From Icerya purchasi (Eukaryota > Arthropoda > Insecta > Hemiptera > Monophlebidae), in contig CM077115.1 in assembly GCA_039619475.1 (NCBI GenBank), forward strand, positions 60,332,864 through 60,396,863: a stretch of 64,000 nt of DNA, read 5' to 3'. Position 1 is the first letter of the stretch. Every line of letters starts with the position of its first letter. The notes under the pieces were generated by a model. The model worked only from the letters and a program-made list of their open reading frames with translations, made no database searches and was not told the DNA's origin. The position numbers and the translations under genes are program-made. Below, in pieces: positions 36,351 to 49,286 of the stretch.

Positions 36351-36540
36351 TAAGTTTCTGTTTTGTATGTGAAGAAGAATGGAACGATTTATTTTAGGCG
36401 AATTGCGATGGTTGGACGCTGATCACTGCCACTTAGGGCGACCGAAGACTTGAAATTCTACAGGAAGATTTGAGAACGAAATTATGAGATACAGTTCAGA
36501 CTAGATTTTGAAAGAGAAATTGTAATGGGTTGGTTCAGCA

Positions 36541-38309
36541 GAGTATAACGAGATTGTAATTATGAATTAGATTTTCCATATTTGTCCCTTTTTGTTTCTC
36601 TTGGTACTACTACCCCATGATGGGGAGTGAACATTAAAATCGCCGCATAATAAAAATGGTGGCGTAGTAGAGTAGTAATAATTTTGTTAAGATCTTTCAT
36701 GGAGGTATTATTGTTTGGGGAAAGATAGATTGATTCGATGGTGAGTGGTGTAGAAAGGTATATTTTTGCCGCAACAACTGCGCTGGTAGTTTGTATGTGT
36801 ACTTGTTTAAAAAGAATTGTTTACTTCTAATAAAACACCACCGGACACGTACAGAGCTGGTGACCGGTCCAACGGAAGGATGTTGAAGGATGGGATGTTA
36901 GTAGAGCAATTTTGTTTTGTGTGAGTAGTCTCTCGCAAAAACAGGTAATCGACGGTTCATATCGATAGATGAGAACTTTTAATTCTTCTAATTCTTACTT
37001 TTATTTATTGAATAATATTACTGATTCTGTTGAAGTAGGAAGGTTAGTTGCGAAAGTTAGGAAAAATTTATATCATTTAGTTTTCGATTTAGTTTGATGA
37101 ATCATCGACTTGTTATTTAAGAAAGTGTAAGTTTTTTCAAGCATTTTTATTGCACCTAACGAGGAGACACTGAACTCAGTGAGAGTTCATATGTGTAATT
37201 GATTTGCTTTTACCGTTATCCATTAATAAAGAAAAATTCGTAGCTGAAAGTGAAAATGCTTTAGTGTTAAATTTTTCGTTATCGATATCTTCAATTGTTT
37301 TATAAGTTCTCTTATAGAAGGTTGCTCTATATCTTAGTCTGATTTATCTTCAGATTGATTAGTGTTTGGCTTGTCAGGTGAATGAGACCAGGTATTGTCA
37401 TTAGATTTAGTTTTAATATGTTTCTGTTTTGATTTCATTAATTGTGCGTTTTGGTGGGGACTGTAGTTGGTTGGGTTGGATCGTTTTCTATTGAGGATAG
37501 CGTTAAAGTAGTTGACGGTGGTGGGCGTTTAGAGACGTTAGAGGAAGGTATATTTATAACGTGATGAAGGGGTAGTGACTGTTGAATGGGTAGAGAGAGA
37601 GGGTCAATTTTCGTCACAATTTCTGTGTTTTCTATTGAGTCCTCTACTTCTTCGTCAATAAACTGATTGCAATCATCTGTTTTGTGGTCCTAACAAGAGC
37701 GATCGTACGAAGAGAGAGGAAAAGACGGTAGAAGTGATCAGAACATGTTAGATTGAAAGAACTTAAAGGAAAAAGATCATTTTCAGAATGGATACATACT
37801 TGGCGGCGCCAGCTTATGACATGAGAAAACATGCCATCAGAGGGGTTGACGCGTAAAATGGTTATTGGAGATGAGAGTTTTCTGAGTTTGTGACACTTGG
37901 GGAGACATTAAATAGAATCAGTCGTTTTGAAGATGTTTTGAGTTTCCTCGTTTCGATAAAACTATTTTCGTGATTAAAGCCTTTATGTTTTGCTTGAAAT
38001 TTTTTCAAGAAGTTTTTATTAGAGAGAAAAATGATGACCCTATTATCGTTAATTCGGCAGGCAGCTATAATATTTATAGTGCCCCAGAATAAGATGTTGG
38101 ATAGAGAGGAGATCGTCGCGAATTTTATGATTAAAAATAATTGCTTTTCTTTGGGATAGGTAATTGTTTTAATAAGAATAATTCATATTTTGATTTTATC
38201 TGTGTAGGATGGAGAGTTATTTGGACGGTCGGATTTATAGTATAAGTAAGAGATGAAGAAGCTATAATCGATAATGTCTTTATCAACGAAAAATGCTCAC
38301 GAAGAAATG
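36541..38309 (-). mobile_element. I-like LINE copy E2, 5' part only
   Basis: A different minus-strand element: ORF1 part with SWRRQVCIHSENDLF (about 37800), a decayed Cys segment, a Pro/Ser/Thr-rich stretch (PLHHVINIPSSNVSKRPPPS, about 37500) and then an endonuclease with PSITCFCE (about 36950) and LCGDFNVHSPSWGS (about 36620). RT and beyond are absent. Its 5' side abuts the 5' end of copy B head-to-head. Confidence 0.65.
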
Positions 38310-38318
38310 TGTTACTAA

Positions 38319-38558
38319 TGAACTAGTGCGGTCGTGTGTTTCTGCGTTCATCTCTGTGCATTGTTATCTTATCTTATCGCTTGCGTTATTAATTAAGACG
38401 TTTATTGTTCTTTTTTATAAATAACAATTTCTATCATGAACTAGTGCGGTCGTGTGTTTTTACGTTCATCTTTGTGCATTGTTATCTTATCTTATCGCTT
38501 GAGTTATTGATTGAAATATTTTTTGTTGTTATTTTTTATAAGTAACAATTTCTATCAT
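38319..38558 (+). promoter_or_regulatory. LINE copy B 5' UTR: two tandem monomers
   Basis: Units 38319-38436 and 38437-38558, each TGAACTAGTGCGG...TTTCTATCA, matching the pair in copy A. Confidence 0.6.
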
Positions 38559-38575
38559 TGTGCCATTAAATAATC

Positions 38576-40849
38576 ATGCATAAACATGGAAATACCAGCA
38601 ATCGGCTCAGTCCGATTGCTAATATGGTTCAAAATTCCTACTCTCTAACCTTACCTTCTCAACCATTACTGTTAAAACCACCTTACAACTCAACTCCGTT
38701 GATTTTCGTACTAGCTCAGCGTCGCTACATTGATTTTTCGTGTGTTCCGTCGTCTCTCAACTCACAAAAAACAAAATTATTCCACTGACAACGTTCAACT
38801 ACCCTACAGAGGACCAAGATATCGTGTTCAACTGCACACTAAGCTATAAACTCCGTGATTACCTCATCGCCTTAAAGATCCCGTTGCAGGTCTCCTTAAT
38901 ATCACTGCAGCTGCTAAAGTAAGTCGTAATAGAGTCATTATTTATCTAAAAGATTCCTTGTTAGTAGAGACCTTCATGATCGAACATGGCGGTTTCAAAA
39001 TCGAAGACAACTTCATTAAATGCAGAAGGCAAAAGACTCCAGCCATACGAATAATTGTCTAATGTCCCGTCAACATCGCCGAACAAAATTTTACAAGACT
39101 ACGTCATAAATAAATTAAAACTGGAAATCACATCTGATATTTCTATACTAAGAGTTAATCCATATGATCAATGGCGAAGACAGGTATATACTACCACCAA
39201 TATCGAAGAAGCCAACTTAAATGGATCATTTGTTCTAGACTACGCAAATGTTTCTTACAGAATCTTCATTACATTCGGCGACTTCACTTGTTTCAACGGT
39301 ATTAGCCGTTCGCTTACGTACACAGGGATGCCAACCACGAGGTTTTATGATCGTGGATTTTATTTATTTAGATTTTTAATTAAATTTTTTAAGATAGTGA
39401 TTATTAATATAGATGAAAATATTTAGTTGAAATTTGTATAAGACAATGTATTAGAGAAAACTTACACTTATCTTTTGGGACCGGTCGACCGCTGAAAAAC
39501 GCAATAATTAAGTCGAAAATAACGGTTACAATGATAAAAATCAATATATACAAATATAACACAAAACGCTACGTATCACTATTGTTGACGAACTGGGGTC
39601 CGTAGGTTGGCGATTCGGTGGTCCGTTGGTACACAGAAATCGGTCTCAGTATTATTTAAATTGATCAAGGTACGATAGTTTCAAATTTGTTTTACTATTC
39701 TGGCGAATATCGAACACTTTTGTTGACGATTGATCGCGAATTCAATTTTTAAACTTTAATGAACAGCAAAAATTTTAACTGGTTTCACTTCGGTAACCTT
39801 AGCGAAGGTAGAACATAAATTCTCCTAAAGGTAAAAAAGAAACAACTTCTTCAACGGTAAAAACGGAACTCTAAAGGCGGAAACGAAGCTATCTAAAGGT
39901 AAAAACGCAACTGATTTTCGTAAAAAAATTCCTTTTTCTGTCATTCTAAATTTTAACCGCCTTCCAGTTCGTGACCGCCGGACCAGGTAGGTACCTTTTT
40001 CCTTGGTCACTGGTGATTGGCCACCCAACCGACAATAGTTCCAGGCACGCGCGCATTCGTACTCGCACTAATTATTCTAAATTATTTTTATGCTTTATTT
40101 TTATTTTATCTTATTTTATCTTATTTTTTCTTTTTCTAAAAATTTTATACATCCCAGGTAATGGACACATTACAAAGTGTAAATCAAAGGGACATCGAGC
40201 CGAAGATTGTACTATCGAAGCTGATAGTTCTGAAAATGACAGCCAACGAGAAATCAGCCCACCTATTTCTCAAACAGAAGAACCCGGAAAAACTGCAATT
40301 GAACACTTCCCACCCCTTCCTCTCAAAAGATCGCCGCCATTTACTTCGTCTTCATCAGGTAACTTTTCATCGCCACTGGAAATTGGTGATATTCAACCCA
40401 CGTCTACAAAAGCGATAGAACGAACAAATAAAAAAGGCGTGAAAAAACAAAAACTTAAAAGTTCCAATGATCCTCTAAATGAGTCTGACGACGGTCTTTC
40501 ATCTGATACAGGAACCGAAGAAGATGAGTCTTTGAGCACTCTCAAAGAGGTTCTAAAACCTATCGCGACAGCAATTAACGAAAAATTCAAAGAAAATGAA
40601 TATCCGCTCTCCGCCACTAACTTTGCTTTATTTGTGGACATGTCTAAAGGAAAATCTGCTCTGGAAATTCAATCAATTCTTGCCGACGAATACAAAATTC
40701 CTAGCGACTCGATGATCATGATGTTGGCTCAACTTCGCCTCTCCATAAAGAATAGATCCACAAAAGTGCACCTAACCAAAATTCAGAAAAAGCTGAAAGG
40801 GTTGCAGAACTCCAGTACCCCTACGACTGAATCCCAACCATCTCCTTAG
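38576..40849 (+). pseudogene. LINE copy B ORF1, split by an insertion
   Basis: Opens MHKHGNTSNRLSPIANM. After frameshifts a segment WRRQVYTTTNIEEANLNGSF leads to GDFTCF at 39285, where the insert enters; the frame resumes at 40175 with KCKSKGHRAEDC, the zinc knuckle, then a Pro-rich part (HFPPLPLKRSPPF) and the C-terminus (LFVDMSKGKSALEIQSILAD) to a stop at 40849. It preserves the part that copy A lost. Confidence 0.75.
39295..40174. mobile_element. insert in copy B, hAT-like non-autonomous repeat
   Basis: Within the insert CAGGGATGCCA at 39323 resembles a hAT terminus and is followed by a hairpin CCACGA/TCGTGG. GGTCGACCGCTGAAAA at 39483 recurs at the window end (63540). No transposase. The matching right terminus and 8-bp duplication were not found, so the class is uncertain. 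Confidence 0.5.
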
Positions 40850-40881
40850 GAAATATCTATTTTTCCAAAAGTGAACGAGAT

Positions 40882-43800
40882 ATGAATTTACCTCAAATAT
40901 ACACCAGCTGGAACTGCGATGGTGTTTATAGGCATCTAGAAGATCTCAAATTAATCCGGTCTATTTATGATCCAACTATAATGTGTCTGCAGGAAATACA
41001 TATTAAGAATAACCAAACCTTATATCTTCCGAACCACAATATCATATTTTCAAACTACTCTTCGAACTGCGTTTCTGGAAGAATAAGTTTAGCCGTTAAA
41101 AAATACCTCAATTTCAGCCAGCTTCAATTACAGATAACCATACAGGCTGTTGCAGCAATCATATATCTTTCATCACCACTCACTATCTGTTCAATATATT
41201 TACCTCCAAGGTTAATATCACTCGATAAGATATCAATAAACTTATTTTGGCTCTTCTGCGGAGATCTAAATGCCCATTCCATGTTCTAGGCTACAACTCT
41301 AGAAAAAGAATCAATGAAGAACTTATTTCCAGCTACAATTTCGCTCTGTTACATCCCGAGGATCCAACGCACTATAACTTTTCTCACAAGACATGGTCCA
41401 TGTTGGACTTAATTATTACCACCCCAGTCATTCTTAACACTGTTGGAGACTTCAACCATGATGATCTCGCTGGAAGCGATCATATTCCCGTAATCGTTCA
41501 CCCATCTCAAGACAAAATACAACTACCACAAAACAGATTGGAAAATATATGGCTCAACCTTTCTACCGCTTCGAAGTCAGTCAAACTTCACACCTCAAAA
41601 ATCTCGTCCAATCGTTCACAAATATTATTGTAAACCACGCGAACTATATGATTCCTCAAAATTCCATCGCTGTCCCATGGTGGATCTCAGATTGCTCCGC
41701 CGCTAGCACTGAAAAAATTAAAAGCTGCTCCATCTCTAGAAAATCATGTTAATTACTAAAAACTTCGCGCTAAAGCACGATATACTTTAAAACAGGGCAA
41801 CCGATTTTCATGATGGAAATTCGTACAAACTATAAACTGTTTCACCTCTACCACTACAGTCTGGAAAAAAAATTCTAGCGCTTGATAGGAAAACTTTTTC
41901 ACCAATTCCCACTAGTATCAAATTGGATAACTATATCAGCACAGACTTACACGAAATAGCTTCAGCGTTCGCGAAGTTTATAGCTTTTCAATCCAGCAAC
42001 TTGAATTTTTCATCAGAAGCGCTTAATCACAAAAGAAATCTCACTTCCGTAAGACTCAATTTCGATTCTGGCAATAAAGAACCTTATAACTGTCTTATTA
42101 CGCTCGAAGAATTACAACGAGCTATAAAACAATTGAAACCAACTGCAATCGGTCCGAGCGGCATTCATGCTTACATGCTCCAAAATGCCCCTGAGCCAGC
42201 TATTCTCATCTTACTATCAATTTTAAATCATATCTGAACAACGAACACGTTTCTTGAATGATGGAAAACTGCCGAAATCATTCTGATCGCAAAACCAAAT
42301 AAAAATCCAATGTTATTAGACAGCTACAGACCTATTTCGCTTACTAGTGTTCTGTGCAAACTCCTGGAACGGATCATAAACGCACAACTGCAATGGCTCA
42401 TCGAATCTAACAACCTCCTGGCCGAATCACAATGCGGATTTCGAGCGAGAAGATCAACACGATCGACCAACTGCTTTTTCTCAAAGAGTTCATGAAAGCA
42501 TCATTCTACCGGCAATATTCTATGACATGTTCAAAGCATTCATGTATGGGGAGTGCACGGTCACCTAGAAAATTTCGTCGAAAATTTCCTATCGAGTCCC
42601 AAATTTCATATCCGACTAGGCTCAGTTAAATGAACTCCTCAGGGCTCCGTTCTCAGCCCTACCCTCTTCAACATATACATAAACGACAATTCGGAACAAA
42701 TACACCCGCCTGTTTAATACTCCGTATTTGCAGACGATCTAGCTATCTTCGTCCCCTGTTCGGACCTGTCCCTCGCAACATCAATACTACAGGAAACAAT
42801 CGACAGATTACAAGCTTGATCAGTCCACAACGGCTTCAATTTCTCCAACACGAAAACTACCGCTATACATTTCTTAGGAGTTCGACGCTGTAGTCATGAA
42901 ATTTCAGTCAAACTAAACAACGTAACCATTCCATCATCAGATACCGTCAAATATTTAGGAATCATTTTGGATGAAAAACTTAAATGGAAACCGTATATAT
43001 TAACCAACTAAAAACAGGCTGCACTAGAAAACTAAATTTAATTCGTAAACTGGTCAGCGCATTGTATGGCTCAGATCGTTCCTCCTTATTGAAAATCTAC
43101 CAAGCACCGATTAAATCGAGGCTCAACTATGGCGCTGCAATCTACTCTTCGGCTAATCAAAATATCATCAACTCACTCAATACAATACATCATACTGCTG
43201 CGAGACTCGCTATTGCCGCTTTTCCTAATTTTCCATCTGTTAGTATTCGTTGTGAAGCTGGTATTCCTCCTCTCAACATTTTAACAAGTGGATTCGTCTT
43301 AAATCGTCTGTCAACCTTCTTCGCTGATGTCGCTTCGACCATCACCTCATACATTGGTTCCCACTCTCTCTATAAGCAAATCACTGAAATCTTAGATTCG
43401 ATGCAATTCACTTTACCGCCGACATATCAACTAACCATAGCACCAACATCTCCATAGGTATATCTGCATCTCGACATAGATCTTCAACTCCAGCAATTCC
43501 CAAAAAGGGAAACATGTCCGATCATTTTACGTTCCACATATCAATGTGTGATTAGCAAATATGACAGTTGCAAAATAGTTTTTACTGACAGCTTTAAAAC
43601 ACCTCAAGAAAATAGCATCCGACAAAAAAATTATTCTCCGTTACTTTCTTCCGGCACTATTCACTATTCTTTCGGCGAAACTATTTGCTATAAAACTTGC
43701 GATATAAAAGATAATAATTTCTGACCCTCACTCCTCACACCTCATATGTACTGACTCATTAAACGTGATCTCATCAATTCAAAAATGCAACTCTCCTCAC

Positions 43801-44300
43801 CAACACCCAATAGGCAAGGAAATTATTCGCACTCTTTGTAGTACAAGTACTCGCGTTTCATTCGCGTGGATCCCATCACACGTTGGGATCCAGCTGAATT
43901 CATTCGCGGATACTGCGGCAAAAGAAAGCTCATTGTTCTTTCGGGTACCGAACATTGAAATTCGGTCAATGGATCTGAAAACTCATATAGTACAAAAATC
44001 ACTTCAAACATGGCAAAAACAGTGAACCAATATCCCAAACACGAACAAGCTGCGCTCAAATCGAAATACTATTCGACCATGGAAAACCTCATTACTCACC
44101 AATCGAAGGAATGAAATCGTTGTCACAAGACTCCGCCTAGGTCACCCCAAAATCACTCGTAGTCACCTCTTGTTCAGACAACCTATTCCACTGTGTTCCA
44201 ATTGCAATTCCCTTGTCACAATCCAACATTTACTCGTCAGCTGCCCGACTTCCAATTCATACTGAGCATAAATTCTCCAGTCGTCCAACCTTTCCGAAAT
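40882..44300 (+). pseudogene. LINE copy B ORF2 (endonuclease, RT, RNase H), broken
   Basis: Endonuclease MNLPQIYTSWNCDGVYRHLE with CLQEIH and FCGDLNAHS (40882-41289), then GSDHIPVI (41475); RT with SYRPISLTSVLCKLLERI (42320), QCGFRARRSTRS (42430), VFADDLAIF (42727) and the thumb; RNase H with FTDSFKTP (TDGS changed) and FAWIPSHVGIQ (43860); zinc tail. TGA codons at 42817-42819 and 44023-44025 and a 2-nt insertion near 42997 coincide with copy A. Confidence 0.85.
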
Positions 44301-44354
44301 CTTCTGTTTGATCGCCATGACAAAATTGAACGCTTCTCTAATTTTTATCTTATC

Positions 44355-44388
44355 CGTGCCTCTGGCCTAGGCGGCAGTACACGGCACG
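44355..44388 (+). promoter_or_regulatory. LINE copy B 3'-terminal hairpin
   Basis: 34 nt, stem CGTGCC/GGCACG, just before the GAAGAAGAA tail. Confidence 0.65.
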
Positions 44389-44400
44389 TTAATCAAAGAA

Positions 44401-46614
44401 GAAGAAGAATCAATGGCTCGTCGATTAATCGAAACGATAGTTAGAAAATTAACTTACCACGCGCGGAAGTAGAAAGTGGTAATAGTTTATGATTATAGTA
44501 CGAGGCCAGACACGAAGCGAACTAAAGAACGGATTACTTTACTAGGACGCGAACAACACGTGATGGACAAGTACTTCGTAACATCAAAATTATTGTGTAT
44601 TTAAAAACTGGTTTCGTATGAAGTTTTCTTTCATCAGTTATAAGTTGTCGAAGTTAATATCATATTGTTGACGTTAAGTTCTTTGCTCCTAGCATTTATA
44701 TCATTAATTTTGATTATACTCCTATAGTACGAAGGGAAAAAACAGTTGACTATCACTCTTTAAAAGAAAAAGTGATTTTTAAAATTAACTGAATTATCTG
44801 AAATCACTCCAAAAGATGGTAATAGTAATATCATGATAGAAACGTTTCGGCGCTACTATAATGCGCTGACGTTACCGCAACCGAATCCATTCGTAAAATA
44901 TCGCTGCTGTGATTTGCTGTCCACAACAACGAGTATGAACGGAGCATGATAAAAGTCGAGCAACTACAATGGGATCACCAATGAAATTATCTATCACTCA
45001 CTAACTTGGGGCCCCATTTTTAATGCTCCACTCAAATTCAGTACTCATACCGATATCATCAAAGTTATGCTGCTATGTGTGTTCACGTTCACCCTACACG
45101 CTGCTTCACCTTAAAAAAAGTATCTCTTCCTGCACTACATGCTATCACCCGCTAACTGTCCCTCACATTACCTTAAAATATTCCTTATCCCTTGCGGAAG
45201 TGTTCTTCTAAGCCAATCTGTTCGCGCCCCTGCTTCTGTTCTAATAAACTTTCTAAACGAGTCAGGTCTCATATTTTACAGTTCAGTTTTTTTGAAAATC
45301 TTATTGTATTTTTGAAACTTCGCAATTCAGTCCGAAATACTCTCAGTGCGAGCAATTTGGGAAAATAAATTACTTGTAAAAAAAAAAAGAAAGGTTAAAA
45401 AAATAAAGGACTCTATTAAGAGTATATTTTCTAATTAAATAATTGCACATTAAGACCAAAAATTAAGCTGATAAGATTGTTTATTATTCCAAAAATTTCT
45501 TTTGGTCATCTTCTGCATTCGAATTATTTAACTTATATTGAGACGGATTCTCAGTATATTTGACGCCATCTGTCGATAATGGTCGAACTAAAATCGTTTT
45601 CCGGTTTAAATCATTATTTTCGATCTATTCGATCTTATGTTCTGTCAACGCAGGTAATTACGCCACATCATAGTACTTTCTTCAATCGTTTCTGGGGAAA
45701 AGGGATGAAGGGGTAGAGGGTTGGATTTTTTTTTTAAAGTAGATAATAGGTCACCTTAAAGTGTGATGGTCCCTCTTTTTTTAAACCTTTTCTCCTTCTT
45801 TAAAAAAATTCAAAAAGCTTAAGGTGGCTTTATTACCTGCATCAACACATATATTTTTTTTCCTTTTCGTAGTGTCTTCATCATTTAAAACAAAGATGAT
45901 ATTTTTAATTTGATTTTTTACTTTTCACATGTTTTCTTGCGCATATTCCCTACAATACCGTATTTCCCCTCCCTTTAATTCTCAATTTCCTTTCCCATTT
46001 TTAAGTCATATATTTTTGTTTTTATTTATTCCTTTCCTTATACCATACCTGATTATGAATAATTTAAAGAGTTGTTTCGTTAAATATTTCGTGATATTCA
46101 CATATCGACGGTTCATGCGTTGGTCTCAGTTTTCGCTAATTAGCCAGCTTCGCAAATAAAACACTCGTACGAGCTACTTAATCGGATAAGAGCCTACTAT
46201 TTTTAAAAACATAAAAAATCAACGGGATTATGTAAAATTTTTTTTCTTCTGAAAATACATCGACTAATACTAGAGAACACGAGTTATTAGTTTTTCCATA
46301 TGAGTGGTACTGCAGTTTTAAAGAAGAAAGTTTGCCGAATTATTCTTTGGAAATGATAAATTGTGGTATTTTACGAATATCTTTTACATTATACTCTTTT
46401 GTTCAGTTATCAGTTAAATCTTTGCTTATAGTGTTGGGGCTGTTCTTCAGTACCGTGCAATATTAATTCCAAGTATGTTACTTCACCTGTGAGCATTTTC
46501 GTTTTTATCTGAAAAAAAAATAAGCATATTACTGTAACCGTTCGCAGAATTAATTTTTTTTTAAAGAAATACGGACATTTAAAAGAATAAATAGTTTTAA
46601 ACGGAGATGACTTT
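44401..46614. other. intergenic, no gene seen
   Basis: AT-rich with T runs. Frames at 45023-45211 and 45929-46159 have no recognisable motif and no splice context. Confidence 0.45.
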
Positions 46615-47009
46615 TAAGAATACACATTAATCTGTCTTACACCTCTAATACCTTTTAGATGGACTATCAAGCAAGCTAAACGAAATTCTTGGTCTGAATT
46701 CACCTCAACGATCACAGCATCAACGCCGTCCAGAACTGTGTGGTCTAAAATCCGATCCATAGAACAGTCCCGTTTCTTCCTATTTGCAACTATGCTTAAC
46801 GTGGGTCTGAGGAAGGTATTCAAACCAGACGAAATTGTTGCCACGTTTGCAGATCATTACCAACAAACTTCAAGCTGTCCTAACACCTTTACCGATCTTC
46901 AATCGTTCAATTTTCCTACAAGAAGCTTAGTCTCAGAATCCTACAATAAAGAAATTACATTAAGAGAACTAAAGCATGCTATCAAATCCACTAGAGAGAC
47001 AGCTCCTGG

Positions 47010-48305
47010 ATGCGAGGCCTACATATTGCTATGTTAAAACATGCCTCTGCATCAACACTAAATATCTTACTTCAGATTTTTAACAGGATCTGGATGAGGA
47101 ACGTATTTCCACAAGCCTGGAAAACAGCTGTTATAATTCCAATTCTAAAACCTGCAAAAGATCCCTCAGCTGCTGAGAACTATCGTCCCATTTCGCTTAC
47201 ATCAGTTCTAAGTAAATTATTCGAACGAATTGTTTACTATCGTCTAAACTGGTTGCTCGAAACGAAAAATCTGCTTCATTCTTCCCAATGTGGCTTCCGC
47301 CGTAATCGATCGACCTTACACCAACTGCATGCCATTCAAAACGCTGTTTCGGAGGCTTTGGCAAAAAAAAATCATTTATTAGCTATCTTCTTTGACTTAT
47401 CCAAGGCTTTTGATAAGATACCAAGGCACAAAATCATGAGTCAACTCTTCAGTTGGAACTTCTCCGGAAACTTAATAGCCTTTATTTATAATTTTCTTGC
47501 CAACCGGAATTTCTTCGTACGGATGGGGAGAAATTCATCTTCCTTACGTCCTTTGGTAACTGGTATTCCACAGGGTTCAGTGTTGAGCCCGATACTTTTC
47601 AATATTGCGATCAACGACTTGGCAGATACTATTCGTTCTCCAGTCAGAAGCTTACTGTTCGCTGACGACCTGACAATCTTCATTCATTGTCGAACTGTAT
47701 CTACCGGCGAACATGTACTACAAGAATGCACGGACTATCTGGTTACTTGGTGCTCTAGAAATGGATTAAGCTTCTCAATACGCATCAACCTTCAGGGCAC
47801 GCGTCTTCAAAACGCCCCATCAGTCCGATACCTTGGCTTGCTTTTAGACAAAAAGCTGTCTTGGAAGCCTCACTTGAACTACATTAAATCAACCTGTACT
47901 CGGAAAATGAACATTTTAAAAAAACTGGCTTACACTTCTTATGGTGCTGACCGAACTTCTCTACTGCCAATCTATCGTTGTTTGATCCGGTCTAAAAGTG
48001 AATATGGAGCTGCGTTATACTCCACAGCGAACCCTTCTACTCTCAGCTCCCTAAACGTCGTGCAGAATTCAGCCCTCCGGTTGGGGCTACTGGTGCATTT
48101 CGCACTATGCCAATTGACAGTTTATATTCTGAATCATCGGAATGGCCTTTGGATATTCGCCACTGGTTTCTCTTGGCCAACTTTGCAGTATAATCTAATG
48201 CCTCCGGTTTTTCTTCACCACGGTTGTTTTCATCATCGACCCAGCCTTCTCCAAGACAATCGCAATCGGTTTCGGACATTTTCAACAACATCATGTCAAA
48301 GATAA
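47010..48305 (+). pseudogene. LINE copy F reverse transcriptase
   Basis: 431 open codons: NYRPISLTSVLSKLFERIV, SQCGFRRNRSTLHQL, IFFDLSKAFDKI (first catalytic Asp), GIPQGSVLSPILFNIA, SLLFADDLTIFI (FADD box), VRYLGLLLDKKLSWKPHL and YTSYGADRTSLLPIYRC. The last ~70 codons are out of frame: a single-base shift near 48080 hides the normal ALRL-ATGAF continuation. Confidence 0.88.
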
Positions 48306-49271
48306 ACGTTCCTAATATAGCGGTACTTAGATTCTCTAATGCATTAATTCCACCGTTCGATGACAATCCAATCAAGATAGATCGCTCAATGGTTACACTG
48401 AGAAGGGATTGCGCATCCATCGAACAACTAGAGGAAAACATTCGAACACGAATCTCCAGCTTGTCTCTTTTCTACACCGACGCGTCTAAATTCGATATGT
48501 TTGCTGGATGCTCAGTCGTCTCTGATGATGTCGCTATAATCCGCTACTCACTCCCGGAACTGTTTTCCATCCTATCCGCCGAATTGTATGCTCTCTGGCT
48601 TGCTGTCGATTTCCTCATGAGATCTGACTCGTATCAATTGTCCGTAGTATGTTCAGATTCCCTCTCAGCACTCAACGCCTGTTCAGCCACGATCAACATC
48701 CAGTAGCCAAAGAAATTCTCAAATTAGTATCGTCAAGACTAGATCGGACAGTAACGTTCATGTGGATTCCTGCCCACGCTGTGGTATTCAAGGGAACGAA
48801 TTGGCAGACACGACTGCAAAGAAGGCTACTATTACTCTGCCGGTGCCAAACATTCCTGTTCCAGCAACCGATCTTAAAATTCATATAAAACATAGCTTAA
48901 AAATCCTATGGCAGAGGAAATGGCAGCAAACATCACAAACGAATAAGCTTCGCGTAATCAAGCCGTCAATATCACCGTGGAACATATCACTTCCAAATCG
49001 AAAAGATGACGTAATCATCACCAGACTTCGATTGGGTCACACACGCCTCACCCACGAATACTTACTAAATGGAACCGAGGCTCCTCAGTGTACCATGTGC
49101 AGTGTTTCCCTCACCATTCACCATATCCTCACCGAATGTCCTTTATATTCCTTTGAAAATAAATTTTTCAACCTACCTTCTTCTCTTCCCTTCATCCTAA
49201 AAGACAACTCCTCTTCATTATCCAGTTTAATCCTTTTCCTTCATAAGTCCGGACTCTACTCGCTGATCTAA
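48224..49271 (+). pseudogene. LINE copy F RNase H and C-terminal zinc tail
   Basis: First frame has FYTDASKFDMFAGCS, SAELYALWLAVD and VCSDSLSALNA (RNase H Asp, Glu, Asp). A shift near 48700 leads to FMWIPAHA, then GIQGNELADTTAKKA, the terminal RNase H Asp. The tail has LRLGHTRLTHEYLL and CTMCSVSLTIHHILTEC, a Cys-x2-Cys...His...Cys segment, and stops at 49271. Confidence 0.85.
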
Positions 49272-49286
49272 TTCTCCTTTTCCTCC

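Larger units (their letters stand above)
33600..36540 (-). mobile_element. I-like LINE copy E1, internally deleted
   Basis: Minus strand, 5' to 3': ORF1 zinc knuckles (36190-36345) and an Asn-rich stretch from an ATT repeat (35964-35996); start of the endonuclease (about 35690-35770); a jump directly into RT (GRSPIDQLICLRNS and DFVKGFDQV, 35380-35661); RT thumb (AKYLGLSFDSRLTLP, 34817-35071); RNase H (IVCTDSLVALQYS, 34162-34404); a 3' hairpin at 33613-33645. The deletion removes most of the endonuclease and the front of RT. Confidence 0.75.
38310..44400 (+). mobile_element. I-clade LINE copy B, sister of copy A, interrupted
   Basis: Same 5' end, tandem 5' UTR monomers, ORF1, ORF2, hairpin and GAA tail as copy A. 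ORF1 is interrupted by an 880-bp foreign insert (39295-40174). From RNase H to the tail the two copies are nearly identical, while the RT region differs by several indels. I found no convincing target duplication. Confidence 0.85.

Noticed and set aside
39971..40849. single 292-residue gene starting in the insert
   Set aside because: The first ~55 codons come from the foreign insert and run by chance into the ORF1 frame of LINE copy B.
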